The position numbers and the translations under genes are program-made. Shown in pieces: positions 35,202 through 46,974 of a stretch of 64,000 bases of DNA; the stretch's first letter is position 1, and each line of letters opens with the position of its first letter. Source of the stretch: Verticillium longisporum (lineage: Eukaryota > Ascomycota > Sordariomycetes > Glomerellales > Plectosphaerellaceae); assembly GCA_019188255.1 (NCBI GenBank), contig JAETXT010000008.1, positions 434,001-498,000 on the forward strand. Direction: 5' to 3'. Below the pieces are notes generated by a model. That model was given only the letters and a program-made list of their open reading frames with translations, made no database searches and was not told where the DNA came from.

Positions 35202-36426
35202 ATGTCAGCCACCAAGAAGCTACGTGTTGGAATCCTCGGCGCAGGAGTATGGCCTCCTCTCATCACGTCGCTCCATGAGCCGCTAACTGTGAACAGGAGG
35301 TGTTCCAAATCTGTCATGGGCCCTGCCTGCTCTTGATGCCGCATCTTTTTACCCTCCAGTCCATTTTCGACATCTCACCCAGCAACACCAAGCACTGCGC
35401 AGAAAAGTTTAACATACCGCACCAAGCTACGTCCCCAGAGGAAGTGCTCAGCAACGCCAACGTGGATCTCGTCATGATCCTTACATCTGACGACAGCCAC
35501 GGCCCGCTCGCCGTGGCAGCTATCAAAGCGGGCAAGTTCGTCATGATCGAGAAGCCCATGACGCTGTCGATCCCTTCAGCACAGTCCATAATTGATGCCG
35601 AGGAGCAAGCTGGTGGTTCCCGCGTCTTCATCGGCTACATGCGCCGGTACGCGCCCTCGTTCCTCCAAGCCTTTAAGCGCGAAGTGGCCTCTATTCCGAG
35701 GCTTCTATACGGCAGAGTCCGCGACTTTTCTGGGCCGAACGCGAATTTCACTAGCCAGAGCGGTACGTTCGCAATCAAGCCAAACGACTTTCCTCCTGGC
35801 AGCAACGCCGAGAGAGATTCGCGATTCGAGGCCCTCTACGCAGAAGCATTTCCAGGGCAGGCCATCACTGATGCCCACCGAAAATACTGTCGCTTCCTAG
35901 GTGGCCTCGGGTCGCACGATTTCTCTCTCATGCGCGAAACCCTCGGCATGCCTGAAAGGGTAATCGGCGTCTCCGTCAACCATCCATTTTACAGCTCTAT
36001 CATGTCGTTTCGAAACAAGGACGGATCTCCTTATTCGGTCACGTATGAGAGTGGTATCGACGGAGTCCCCGTTTTCGATGCGCATTTGGCGCTGTATGGG
36101 GAAACGAAACGTGTGACAATCAAGGTAAGAATCTGCCCACAATGGGGCGATGCTTCGTGAGAAAGCTGACACGACAGCAGTATGACAGCCCTTACGTCAA
36201 AGGTCTGCCCGTCACTGTCGAGGTAGATGAGGTCAACGAGCATGGTGAGGTCCAGCACAGGCAAGTCTTGTCGTCTTACGAAGACACATACACCACCGAG
36301 CTTCAGGAGATATACGAGTGCTTTGTCAAGGGCAAAGCTATCAAGACGACTCCCAAAGATGCTCTGGAAGATATCACACTGCACGACATGATGTACAAGG
36401 TGTGGGCTGCTGGGAAGGACGAATAA
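35202..36426 (+). CDS. Gfo/Idh/MocA-family NAD(P)-dependent oxidoreductase, 372 aa
   Basis: Exons 35202-35246, 35297-36124 and 36181-36426. Intron 1 (50 nt) has a perfect CTAAC branch point; intron 2 is 56 nt. The first intron splits the Rossmann nucleotide-binding loop, so the joined start reads KLRVGILGAGEV. EKPMTLS near residue 100 is the EKP motif with the catalytic-site lysine, and VDLVMILTSDDSHGPLA, RVFIGYMRRYAP and GGLGSHDFSLMRETLGMP belong to the same family. The family oxidises or reduces sugars, inositols and related compounds; substrate cannot be told. The second acceptor is CAGCAG, so the protein may start its last exon with or without an extra Gln. Soluble, probably cytosolic. 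Confidence 0.85.
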
Positions 36427-36616
36427 GCCTGGGAACGAACTTACAGTGCTCTGGTAGGACAGTGAACCTTTTAACGAACGTTAAACGACTCCGAATGATT
36501 TACGGAACCATAAGATAGATAGTAAGGGGCTCAATGAACGCCTGGCCGGTGTTACTTTGTCTCGGCTTGCAGTTAGCGCTGAGGCAACTTGTTGCTGCAC
36601 AGCAGGGATCTCAACC

Positions 36617-36735
36617 ACATACGACCATACCTACTGGAGAACTCGGGATCCCGTCCGCTCTCCCATAGATAAGCCAGTAAGGGTCGGACTAGTAGTTGGG
36701 TGGGTGACCACCAGCGAATCCCTGATGTTGTATGT
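36617..36735 (+). rRNA. 5S ribosomal RNA gene (dispersed copy)
   Basis: 119 bp. Ends ACATACGACC and GTTGTATGT pair as helix I. The 3' two thirds (TAGTAGTTGGGTGGGTGACC, then CCAGCGAATCCCTG) agree closely with the fungal 5S sequence and contain the internal control region. The helix II/III arm differs from the Neurospora type I remember, but TACTGG near 36630 still pairs with CCAGTA near 36676, so the changes look compensatory and the copy is probably functional. A run of five T residues follows directly (36735-36739) and can end Pol III transcription. Single scattered 5S genes are usual in filamentous ascomycetes. Confidence 0.88.
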
Positions 36736-37130
36736 TTTTGATTATTCTTTTGTTTTATCTCGGTCGTTGAAAATTATCTGTGGTTGTGGGGTTCTGAAGC
36801 CGGAAATAGCGCGGTGAATTCTGATGGTGGTGGCATTCACTTAGTCAGTGGCATTCACCTGGTGCCGGGTGGCCCTTGCGCCCAGTGCCTCCCAAGGTTT
36901 AGTTCTAGGCACCCGCGTACCCTGTTGAATAGCTGCAAAATACATAGTTATACCTTTTCCGCACTTAACCCTTTCCAACAAATTCTATTCTACCGCACAT
37001 TCTTTTGGTGTGATAGTCCTGATCTTTACTCTAAAGATCAAGCGTTTCTTGTTTAGGTACCAGGGAATGCATTATCCCAATCCATGTTAGTACATGCCTA
37101 CCTTCTGGCGCTGCGTTGTCTTCGCGCACA
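36736..37130. other. Spacer between 5S gene and MITE
   Basis: No supported feature beyond the Pol III T-run at its start. Confidence 0.5.
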
Positions 37131-37138
37131 GTCCGAGT

Positions 37139-37765
37139 CAGCGCTGCCGTCAATTCAATCAATTCAAATATCAGGGGTGGAATTGACTATTTAATATATT
37201 TCGGACTATAGATTTGACTATTTAGATTGATTAACTGGATTTAATACGGTTTAAATCAGTAAATGAAGCTATCGCTAACTAGATAATACGCATAGAAATG
37301 GCTAGGTCTAGAGTCAGGTCTTGGGGACCAGGCAGGCGTTACGCTAGGAATACTTAATAGAAGCTATATAGCTATTCTATAGGTATAAGATAGATGAATT
37401 CAGCTATCTAGGTAGGTAGGCTACGTAGGCTTAAGTAAGTAGAAGCAGGTTACGTACCTATAGACAGGTTACGTGCCTATAGATAGGTCACGTGCCTATA
37501 GGTCAGGCCACAGGCCAGGCTATAGGCGGCCATAAGGCAGGGCTATAGGGCAGGCTATTCTATTCTATAATAACGTATAACTCTATTTTTTAGTTATATA
37601 ATCTACCGGAATATAGAAATCCTGAGATTTATATATAACTTGATAGCATTTAAATAGTTAATTAATTCGAATAGGGTAATTTAACTATTTGAATCGTAAA
37701 GCAGGTATGATTTGATTAGTTGTTTAACTATTTGAATTGATAGGATTGAATTGACGGCAGCGCTA
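37139..37765. mobile_element. hAT-like MITE, 627 bp
   Basis: Flanked by exact 8-bp direct repeats GTCCGAGT (37131-37138 and 37766-37773). Left end CAGCGCTGCCGTCAATTCAA and the reverse complement of the right end TAGCGCTGCCGTCAATTCAA are the same except for the first base (C/T). An 8-bp duplication with ends starting C/TAG is the hAT pattern. The inside is AT-rich and non-coding, with TA-rich sequence like that left by RIP. Confidence 0.78.
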
Positions 37766-37773
37766 GTCCGAGT

Positions 37774-38087
37774 ACTATATAATAGCCTTAAGAACAGACT
37801 ATACACTCTAGCACTGTTTTTCTACTTACAATCCACTTCTTATAGTCTCTTAGCTTTCTAATACTATTAAAGAAAGCGTTTATAGATTGCAGGTACTTCC
37901 GCGGATAGCGCAGAGGGTCAGGATAATCGCAAGCAGAGAAGAAGCCCCGAAACACCCATCCAAAGCATTAGAAAAGGCCCGGTTAAGTAGAAGGAGGATG
38001 CACTATAAGACTTTGTCTTAAATATATACTATTGCCCTTTACCGAATCCATTTAGCTATTCGATATATACGTAAACTAATAATTAAG
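37774..38087. other. Spacer between two transposons
   Basis: About 310 bp, no coding frame; AT-rich in its second half. I see no recognisable feature. Confidence 0.5.
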
Positions 38088-38095
38088 CCTAAGCA

Positions 38096-41000
38096 TAGTA
38101 ATGCACCCCGATTAAATATAATAAGTTAAATTATTAAATAGCTAAATAAATAGACCGATTTCCTATAATTAAATAACTAAATCTATAGTATTTCGATATT
38201 TAGATATTTGGTAAACGTTTAAATATGCATTTAGGCCCGGAATATAGCTATTCCGAGCCCTAGGACCTATAAAAGGCCTATCCGACTAATTAAAAAGTCG
38301 TACTATTAATAAGAGGGAGTCTCTTATTAACGGCACGATAATGCTAATAGTGGGATTCGAACCTATAGCCTCTAGTAGGGTACTTGAGATCCTAACTAAC
38401 TAGGCTACTAGCTTCTATTAGTATCTATAAAGAAGACTCTACTTATATTATCCAATACGCTTATACTTATATATATAGGGCGTTAGAACCTAGGGTAATT
38501 CCCCTAAAGTCGTAATTCCATTAACGTAGTAATTCTATTAACGTAGCCTACCTATAATATCGCTACGATAGCTCCTACGCCCTTAGGGCTATTCCTATAC
38601 TATTATCGTCGTCGATATATCTCTTATTATCTTTAGAACCCGCCCCCCTATTTCTATTCGCGCTTAGCTCTCCGAATTAAACTACTCCGATCCCGACCTC
38701 CTTACGGCTACTTAGCGTAGCCGCCGTTTCACCCTTAATACTCTCGTTATAAGGAAGGGCTCTAGAGGCCGTATAAGCTAGATTAAGGATTATAGGATCT
38801 TCATAGTAGAGCTCCTTAGTAAAAGGAATACCCTTAGCGAGAGCTTCTAGATCTATAATCTCTACGATAAGAGATAGGATCTAATACTATTTAAAGCCTC
38901 TACGACGACTTCTTCGAGCCTCTATCTAAGGAAGAGATATAGGATATTCGAGGGATCCTTAGTAGAGGATATCTCTTAGAGTTCTTTAGATACTTCTCTT
39001 CCGTTTTATCTATAACGTCCTATTACTCTATCGAGGGCTCGAATAGAAAGGCTAGAAGAGCTCGCCCTTAGCTTCGTTATTAATACGAACTAGCCGTTTA
39101 ACGTTTTTAATAACCCGTTCCTACGTTATTTATTATTAAGTCTAAATCCGAACATATATAATAACCTCCTCTAGAGTCGAAGGAGTCTATATATAAGACT
39201 TAATCGAGTCTTTATATAGAAGAAGAAGTAGATATAGGCGGAACTTTAAGCTTCCTTAATAGATATTTATCTCTCTTACGACTATTAGACCTCTCTAAAT
39301 CGCTTTAGGATATTTATAATATCTATATATTATATTAATAATTAAGGGTAATAATAATAGTATCTCCTAGTACTTTATAAATAGCTAAATACTTATATAA
39401 ATACCTTTATAGCTAGTACTATTATAGGCATTATTAGGAACTAGGATATTATTAATCTTATTAGTATTCTAGTCTCTAATAACGTTTTAATAAATAATAC
39501 CTATACCTACGAGCTCTTATACGTTCTTTATCCTAAATTATATAAAGAAGATATTATTAAATATTAACTACGATACTATAATTATATATTTAACTTTATT
39601 AGCTATATATTCCTCTATAGCGAGGATAGTAAGACGTTTAAGTAGGAGTCTTAGTTTCTCGAGGATAGCAATAGTCCTAATAATATCCTACGCTTTTAGC
39701 GGAAGAAGGGCTTAATAGGAAAGCTTTATAATATCGTTAGATAAGTAAGATCCTCTCTATAATAGAGTAAGTACTTCTAATATATTATAATAGAGGAAGC
39801 TTAAAGTTAAGAGTTCCTCCTCTATTAATAAATAGTAATAGAGCTTTAATTATTATTAAATAACGAGACTCGATAGAATTTAATATATCTAATACTCGAC
39901 TAAGCTTTAAAGAAGAAGGGCGATATCTAAGGCTTCTTAACTAGAAATATATATAAAGTCGACCTTTATAAGTAAATTCCTATTAAAGATTACCTCCTCC
40001 CCGAAGATTAGCGCCTTTTAATAGAGCTTTATATTACCCTCGAGCCCCTCTATCGATAGATAATACGAATATAAGGATAGAGTAAAGATAGGAGCTATAG
40101 TACCCTCTAGGAGGTTCTTATTAGAATAGAGTATATCCTAGAGAGGATAGAGGAGTAGAAGGCGTTTTTTAATAATCCGAATAGTAATAGCTAGTAATAG
40201 GAAAGGTAGGCTTCTTTAGGTACTCATAAGCGAATACGGCATTAGCGAAATAAACGACCTATATCGCCTCCGACTAGTTAAGTACTTCTAGAGTATATCC
40301 GTAATAAATATATAGATATACTATAGCGCCTCGAGGCCCTTATTAAAGACTTATACTATTATTTCCGTCTATCTATTATTAATATATAATAGAAGTTAAA
40401 TTAATACTATACGAAGCTTAAGGAGTCCCCTCTCTATATAGCTACTATAATCCTCTATTCTAGCCTTAAGTATTAATAGCTTTAAGTATAGTAGTTAAGC
40501 CCGGAGTAGCTTATATAGCTTCATTACGTATAGTAGGGCCTCTATTAATAATAAGAGCGCTAATACTATTCTCCTTCTATATCCTCCTCGAATCTTTAAA
40601 GAGACTAAAGCTAAGGCGGCTTTAAACGGCTATAGGACCTTTAGCCTATAGCGCCCCCGACGAGCTTCGACGACTAAGTATAGAATAAGCGTTAGAGAGT
40701 TCTAATACTTAACTCTAAGCTTAATAAGTATCTTAGCCTTAATCTCTTATAGGACTCTACCGTTAAGGACCCTATTACTTAATAATTAGGCCGCTAAGAG
40801 GTATATCCTACTATTAGCAAGTTCGCCCTTAATATCTTAGTAATATCTACGATATCGGTAGACTATAAGAGGGCATTTAGCCTCTCGAAGCTAACTCTAA
40901 CGTCGTAGAGGTTAGGAATAGCTTTAGATATACTAGAAGAGCTTTAGTACCTTAATAACTAGCTTCGTCGAGGAGCAATTCAGCTAGGAGGGTTATATTA

Positions 41001-41201
41001 AGGCTCGATAGCAGCGAATCGTCTTAATACTACGGAATCTAGGTCTTAGGTAGGCTAATAACTATCGTAATAGCTTCATTACTAACTAAATAAGTCAGAT
41101 ATTTGCAAATAGGACTAAATAACCAAATCCATCGAATTCAGCGGACTAAACAACTAAATCCGATACCCATATTTGACTTGTTTGGTCGGGGTGCAGCACT
41201 G
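38096..41201. mobile_element. hAT-like DNA transposon, copy 1, 3.1 kb, RIP-mutated
   Basis: Left end TAGTAATGCACCCCGA and the reverse complement of the right end CAGTGCTGCACCCCGA are inverted; flanking octamers CCTAAGCA (38088-38095) and CCTAAGCG (41202-41209) differ by one transition and fit an 8-bp target duplication. The body matches 60377-63481 along its full length in the same orientation. It is very TA-rich and has no open frame of useful length on either strand, so any transposase is destroyed and I cannot name it from residues. The superfamily call rests on the 8-bp duplication and C/TAG ends. Confidence 0.8.
38292..38414 (-). other. tRNA-like Pol III unit inside hAT copy 1
   Basis: On the minus strand an A-box-like TAGCCTAGTTAGTTAGG (38391-38407) is followed by a perfect B box GGTTCGAATCC (38353-38363). 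The A-box T8 and B-box G52 positions are 44 nt apart, exactly as in a tRNA. T-stem partners read ATAGG and CCCAC, which would pair fully before G-to-A change. A 15-bp stem-loop (38301-38315 with 38321-38335) and five T residues (38292-38296) follow. The anticodon arm does not fold cleanly, so this is a tRNA-derived or tRNA-mimicking segment rather than a working tRNA. Confidence 0.5.
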
Positions 41202-41209
41202 CCTAAGCG

Positions 41210-43350
41210 TTAACTGGGTAACAAGCAATAGCAACATAGGGGCGTCGGCCATGTGTCAAGCTCTTAAGCTAACCAGAAGGATGAACAATTCTCTTGCTGG
41301 TAGTTAAGGCCATGGATGGCCAAAACACTCTCTCGGACTCTATATGGGGGACTCAAGCCATTAGCCGGTCTGCCAGAAGACACCACCCCTGGAGAAGACG
41401 GAGGCCGTCAGGGAAGCACGTCAATTGCAACAAATGCTACCGTTGAAATTATGCAAAAGTGGGTGGGTAAAGGAAATATGATCTCTCGGGTTTCGGATGT
41501 GCTTCAGCATTCTATTCATGGTTGGATGCAATGATGGGGCGTGGAAGGCGTTCCTACATAGTCTTCCCGTTCGGATCTACATACCTCAAGGCTACTACGT
41601 TTCCGCAAGCTTGAGGCCGAAATCTACCTCGAAATTATGGCCGTCCAATCTATTCTCAGAGAGTTGAAAATATCGCAGCCCATTGCAGCTAAGGATAATT
41701 GATTCAGTGCCACCACCCCGTCGAGCCTGCATGGAAGGTTTGGTGGCATTAACTCAGCATTTGTGGTGTTTGAGGCAAGCCAAATCAGGCTTGGCAAATA
41801 GACCCTACGTCAACTCTTACGCTCCTTCTGTATCTCCATCCCCACAGTCGCCATTGTCACAAGACGGGCCACGGGGTTGATAGTTAAGATTTCCATGGCC
41901 AAACGAACGAACATCATCCTCAAAGCTACTAAAAGCGGTGTCAAGCTCACAAGGTACGTTCCCCAGCACGAGCGGAAAGTCCACGCAACCCAAGCCGCAG
42001 TGCATGCACGCGCGAAACATCTGCTGCGGAAAGTCTCAGGTATTCGGCAACATTACATCGCGGCCCGACACACGCAGAGCATAGTCGGTCGAGCTCACAT
42101 GCACGCTGTCTGGCAGCGACAGCAACACGATGAGCAGCTAGGATGAAAGTGGAACGTCATCATGATTAGAGTACCGGGAAGCCTCAGCAGCGAATAAGCT
42201 TATTGCCAGTTTCAATTTTCTTCTTGGGCCCCCACAGGGGGGGTATTGGTGATAGCATATCACAGGCTAAATCGGCCTTGCCTTTCCGGTCTCCCCACTG
42301 CGATCACCGGCATGACGACGACCCGAGGCGGTGCCTGATAGGACGGAGATGCCGACGGCATCCAGAAGCGGAAGCCAAGTATCCCCGCCGGGAACTCGAT
42401 CATTATAGACATGGGGTCTAGTTGAGGGGGTGGGGGTGACCTAGACGATGCAGTAGGATATTTTTGGAGAGATGTGTCGCAGATTGAGAGGGGCGCGAGT
42501 CGAGACGTAGTGGGGATTGGACACCAATTCGAGGCTCTTGCTAGAGCCAAGGAGGGCGATGCTGGACTCCCCTCGCTGCTGTCGTACGTGAACTTCGCAA
42601 TTGATTTTACAGTGGAGCTTGGTAATATTTTGGGGAAAAGAGGGGGGGTTTCGAGGTTGGGGGAGAACGGCCTAACAAGGAGTTAGTTGGCAAACGATGG
42701 GCAGGCAGATGAGGTAGGCTAAGAAAAGCGACGATCACAAAAGCCCGGTGGGACACTGTTGAGACTGATCGCCAGGTCTTGTCACTCATCGGCAGTCCGA
42801 CGCGCAATGCGAACGTAATGGGTATCGAGCGTCGCGTTGATCCATTCGAGCCACGAGTAAAGTCATCCGTGGGTGGACTGAAGGTAGTGTAACACGTCAA
42901 CTGCGGTGGCTGTCGCCTTGGCATCCACATTCTCCATGTTCATCCTGTCAAGTCCTAGGCGGTGTCAAAATCAAGTCCTCGATGCCACGAGGCGCAAGAT
43001 GAAATGCGATGGTCGTAGAGAAAAAGGGTTGAGGGTTAATAAGATGAAGTGCCGTGTCCAAGAATAGAATGAGGGTTAATCAAGTGGTGATCTTCCGCAG
43101 GGCTTGCAGCATTCGGTGGGACTCGTTGACTTGGCTAGATGCTGAGCTTCGCAATCCAGCGGATATGCGCAGGGCTGTGTAGCCAAGACTGAGGGAAACC
43201 CCTCGCCAGCTCCTTGGAGCTTGAAAACGTGCTGAAAAGAGTACGACAGGCTTTGAATCTGAAACTTGAAACATTGACCCAATAGCATGTCAGTTTGGCA
43301 GTGAGCAACCAGACTCGCTGTAAGCGGGATGTGCTGGCTACTTTCCGGCG
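41210..43350. other. Intergenic region between two transposons
   Basis: About 2.1 kb of normal base composition with several short frames on both strands (up to about 100 codons), none with a recognisable domain. Could hold gene remnants; nothing is supported. Confidence 0.45.
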
Positions 43351-43359
43351 GCCGGACAG

Positions 43360-46300
43360 GAGGACGGTTATTTGTTCGGCCCTTATTAGTTATTTGCTCT
43401 GCCCAATAGGGGTAAAGCTATAGAAGATAGGGGGGAAGCTATAAATATAGCTCTACTACTAAAATTAGCTATAGCAACTATATACCTATCCTCGTCTTAT
43501 ATACCTTTAAGTCTCTCGATGAATTCCGAGCTAAAGACTAGCTATAACTAGCTAATAGATTAGTATAGAGCTAGTTAATAGCCCCCTAGGCTCTATAATT
43601 ACCCTATCTATCTATTAAATTATTAATACCCTTAAATATAATAATAGTACTAAATATGCCTATTTTAAGCCCTCTAGATATTGCTAATATATTATTTTAT
43701 TATTAAACGAAGCCTCTCCGATACCTCCTTTACTAATAGACTTACTAGCTATTACTGAGGCTATTATTAAGGGTCCTATCGTCTCCTTTACTATAAATAT
43801 ATATAAAGAGCTATTTAAGACTATTTACGATTATTATATTTATTAAGGATATAGATTAATTATAGAATAGATCTAATAGAAGATTAATAGAGTTAGGAGC
43901 GGCCCGATAACGTAGATAAGGCTCTACTATGATTAAGGGAAGGCTAGACCCTCTATATTAAAGGGTCTCTAATAGAAGCCTTCCTCTAAAATTAATTACC
44001 TATAATAAGGAACCCTCGAGTAGGAGGTAGATAGCTAATAGCGATATATTCCTATCTTATTAAATAACTATTATAATTATTCTATTATTTAAGAGGGAGG
44101 TCTTAGTATATTGCTTACGATTTAGAGGGCTTCTTATAATCTTAATATTATAAATTATATTAATATATTTATATTAATTAATGAATTAATTAATAAATAG
44201 ATTACTTAATAGATTATAAAGGAATATATAGATAAAGGCTAAAATATCCTCCTTTCTAATAATAATATAAGGAATCGATAGATTTAGCTATAAAGGACTT
44301 AATAAAGCTATTACTCTCCTATTTAATTATTTATTAACGATCTCGAATAGAATAAAGATATATATTATTATATTATATATTAAAATCCTATTATATAAAA
44401 GATCGACTATATCTTCTAGACCTATTCTTAATATAGTTAATTATAGAAGTAGAATGCCGATCTCTTATTAATAGATTCTATATATTAAGTAAATTATCTA
44501 TACTTAAAAGCCTTATTTATAATCTATTAAATAGCTTCCTCTTAATTAAAAACTATAAATAAACGATTATAATATATTTCTCTTCTAAATAAATAAAGTA
44601 ATAGTAATTTATATACTATTTAATTACTATTTTATACTCTTTTCCGATAAGAGTATTAATATATATATATAGGTAGTTACTTATATAAAGGAGGTAATAG
44701 AGAAAGAGAATATTAGGGCCCTTAGTATTATAATTACGGATTTTAATCGGAAGCTTAAAAATACTCTCGAAAACGTATTCCCTCGTCTGATATAGTAAAT
44801 TTATATATAATATATAAATAAGAACGTTCTCCTTTATATAAGAAGGAAGTAGAATAGCTACTTAGAAGGTAATACTATAATTAGAGGCCTTTATAATAGC
44901 TATATAGATAGCTATTCCTATTAGAGATATTAACTATATTAACTTAATTAAATAAATAATAATATAATAGAAAACTCTATAATTAGCGAAATCGTTGAAA
45001 ATAGCCTAATAATAAGGGCATTTCTAATTATTAGTTTAATATTTAATATCGTAGATAATAGAAATAATCTATAATACTTAAATTCTATATAATTATTATC
45101 GGATCTATTATTAGATTAATCTCCTAATAGCTTCTTATTCGCTTAGAAATAGTACGTTAATACTAAAATAGAAGGGGCATTCTAGCTTATATAGGCCTCC
45201 CTCTATTATAGGTTTAATCCTAAATAGCCTAGTTTATTTACCTCCTTCCTTCTCTTTATACTCTTAATTAAAAAGCTAATATCCTAATTATAGAGCTTAT
45301 TTACTACTTAAATACTACCTAGCTACTATTCTATAATTAATTCTATAAGTTTTCTATTAGGAGATTCCGAAATTATAGCTTTAGATCTACCTCTCTAATC
45401 GAGGGAGCTTATACTGAAACCGGGCAGGGCAGAAAGGTATAGCTTAGCGATAAGGTAATAAGGAGTAGCTAATTAGGGAAACGGACATTAGCTAGACTCG
45501 TTATAAGGACCCCTAAGGGATATATATTATCAATCCGATACTATATATTTAAGGACCTATCTTTTTCTTAAATAATTACTTCATTGCCCTAATTAGTTAA
45601 GGTCATTACTAGCCCTACTTTAATACTAAGCTTAAGAGCTACCTTCTAAGAAGTAAAAGCCGAGCTAACCTCTATATTCTATAAAAGCAAATTATTTAAA
45701 TAATTAATAAGAAAAAAGAGTAATATAAAACTTTAATTTAATTATAAATATATTATTTTAATATTAAATTCTAATAGGAATAGATTATAAAATAGTTTAT
45801 CTTTCTCGTATCCTTTAAGGCCTTTAAGAAGATATAGGATAAGCTATAAATAGCTTTAAGAGCTAGGAATTTAGATTAATTATAATTCTAGCTATTACCT
45901 TATTCTAATAGCTTTATTAAATAATAGGGGCTACTCTACTATTATATACTATATTCCTATCTATCTTTTAATTAGCTATTAACCCTTAAGGATATCTTAT
46001 TATATTAATAGCTTAATTAGAATACTATAGGCTTAATTATCCGCTCCCCCTCCCTCTTCTAGCTTCTATTTACTAATTCTATTATAAATAGGCTATCCTC
46101 TAAAGGGCTTATAGAGAAGCTCTCGAACTGCCTCTAGATAGGGTCTTAAAGGGTACTAAATATATTAAATAGGAACGCCTCTAGCGCCTTAGAGAGGATA
46201 CTAATAATGCCTCTATTATAGGGTCCTATAATACCCTAAGTTCTCTCGCCTCTATTATTTAAACTATTATTTCTAGCTAAGTATTATCGTAGTAGGAGCG

Positions 46301-46965
46301 GTTAGAATTATTATTATTATATTCTATACTAATCCTACCTTAAAAACGTACTCCTACTATCTAGCTAAGGAAGAAGAAGAAGATTAATAACGATAAGTAA
46401 ATAGAGTTTATTATAGTATAATTAGCGACCTTTATAGAGTCGTCTCGCTAGTAGGAGGCTATATAACGTCTCTTAGCTGAGGAGTAGATACGTAGTACTT
46501 CTCTATGATTATAGCTACTATTAATAGCTACTATTACGTAGCTACTATAAGGTATATTATAATAGCTATAATAGTAGTTCTAGGGTAAATAGCCCGGGCT
46601 ATTTACTCTAGGGGCCTCTAGAGATTATAGTAATTATAGCTAGTAATAGGGAGGGTTCTAAATAGCCTCTAATTAAGGCTAATTTAGTATTTACTATAAT
46701 CTTTCCGATATCCTAATTTATAATATAAAAAAATTAATATTAGCTATTTTAGGCTATTAAGGGCTATTAACAGCCATTTAGCGACTCGCTTACTTCGCTA
46801 TTCTATCGAGTAACTTAAAGGTATATAAGATGAGGATAGGTATATAGTTGCTATAGCTAATTTTAGTAGTAGAGCTATATTTATGGCTTCCCCCCTGTCT
46901 TCTATGGCTTTACCCCTATTAGGCAGAGCAAATAACTAATAAGGGCCGAACAAATAACCGTCCTC
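43360..46965. mobile_element. MULE-like DNA transposon with ~153-bp terminal inverted repeats, 3.6 kb, RIP-mutated
   Basis: Left and right ends are inverted copies over about 153 bp, starting GAGGACGGTTATTTGTTCGG on each strand (43360-43512 and 46813-46965). The two arms differ at only a few sites, all transitions such as GCTATA versus GCCATA. Flanks carry a 9-bp direct repeat GCCGGACAG (43351-43359, 46966-46974; ten bases match if G is added). Long terminal repeats plus a 9-10-bp duplication point to the Mutator superfamily. The interior is extremely TA-rich and without open frames; a less mutated patch lies near 45400-45530. Confidence 0.8.
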
Positions 46966-46974
46966 GCCGGACAG

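Noticed and set aside
41210..43350. Possible gene remnants between the two large transposons
   Set aside because: Several short frames of normal composition, but none gave a recognisable protein motif.
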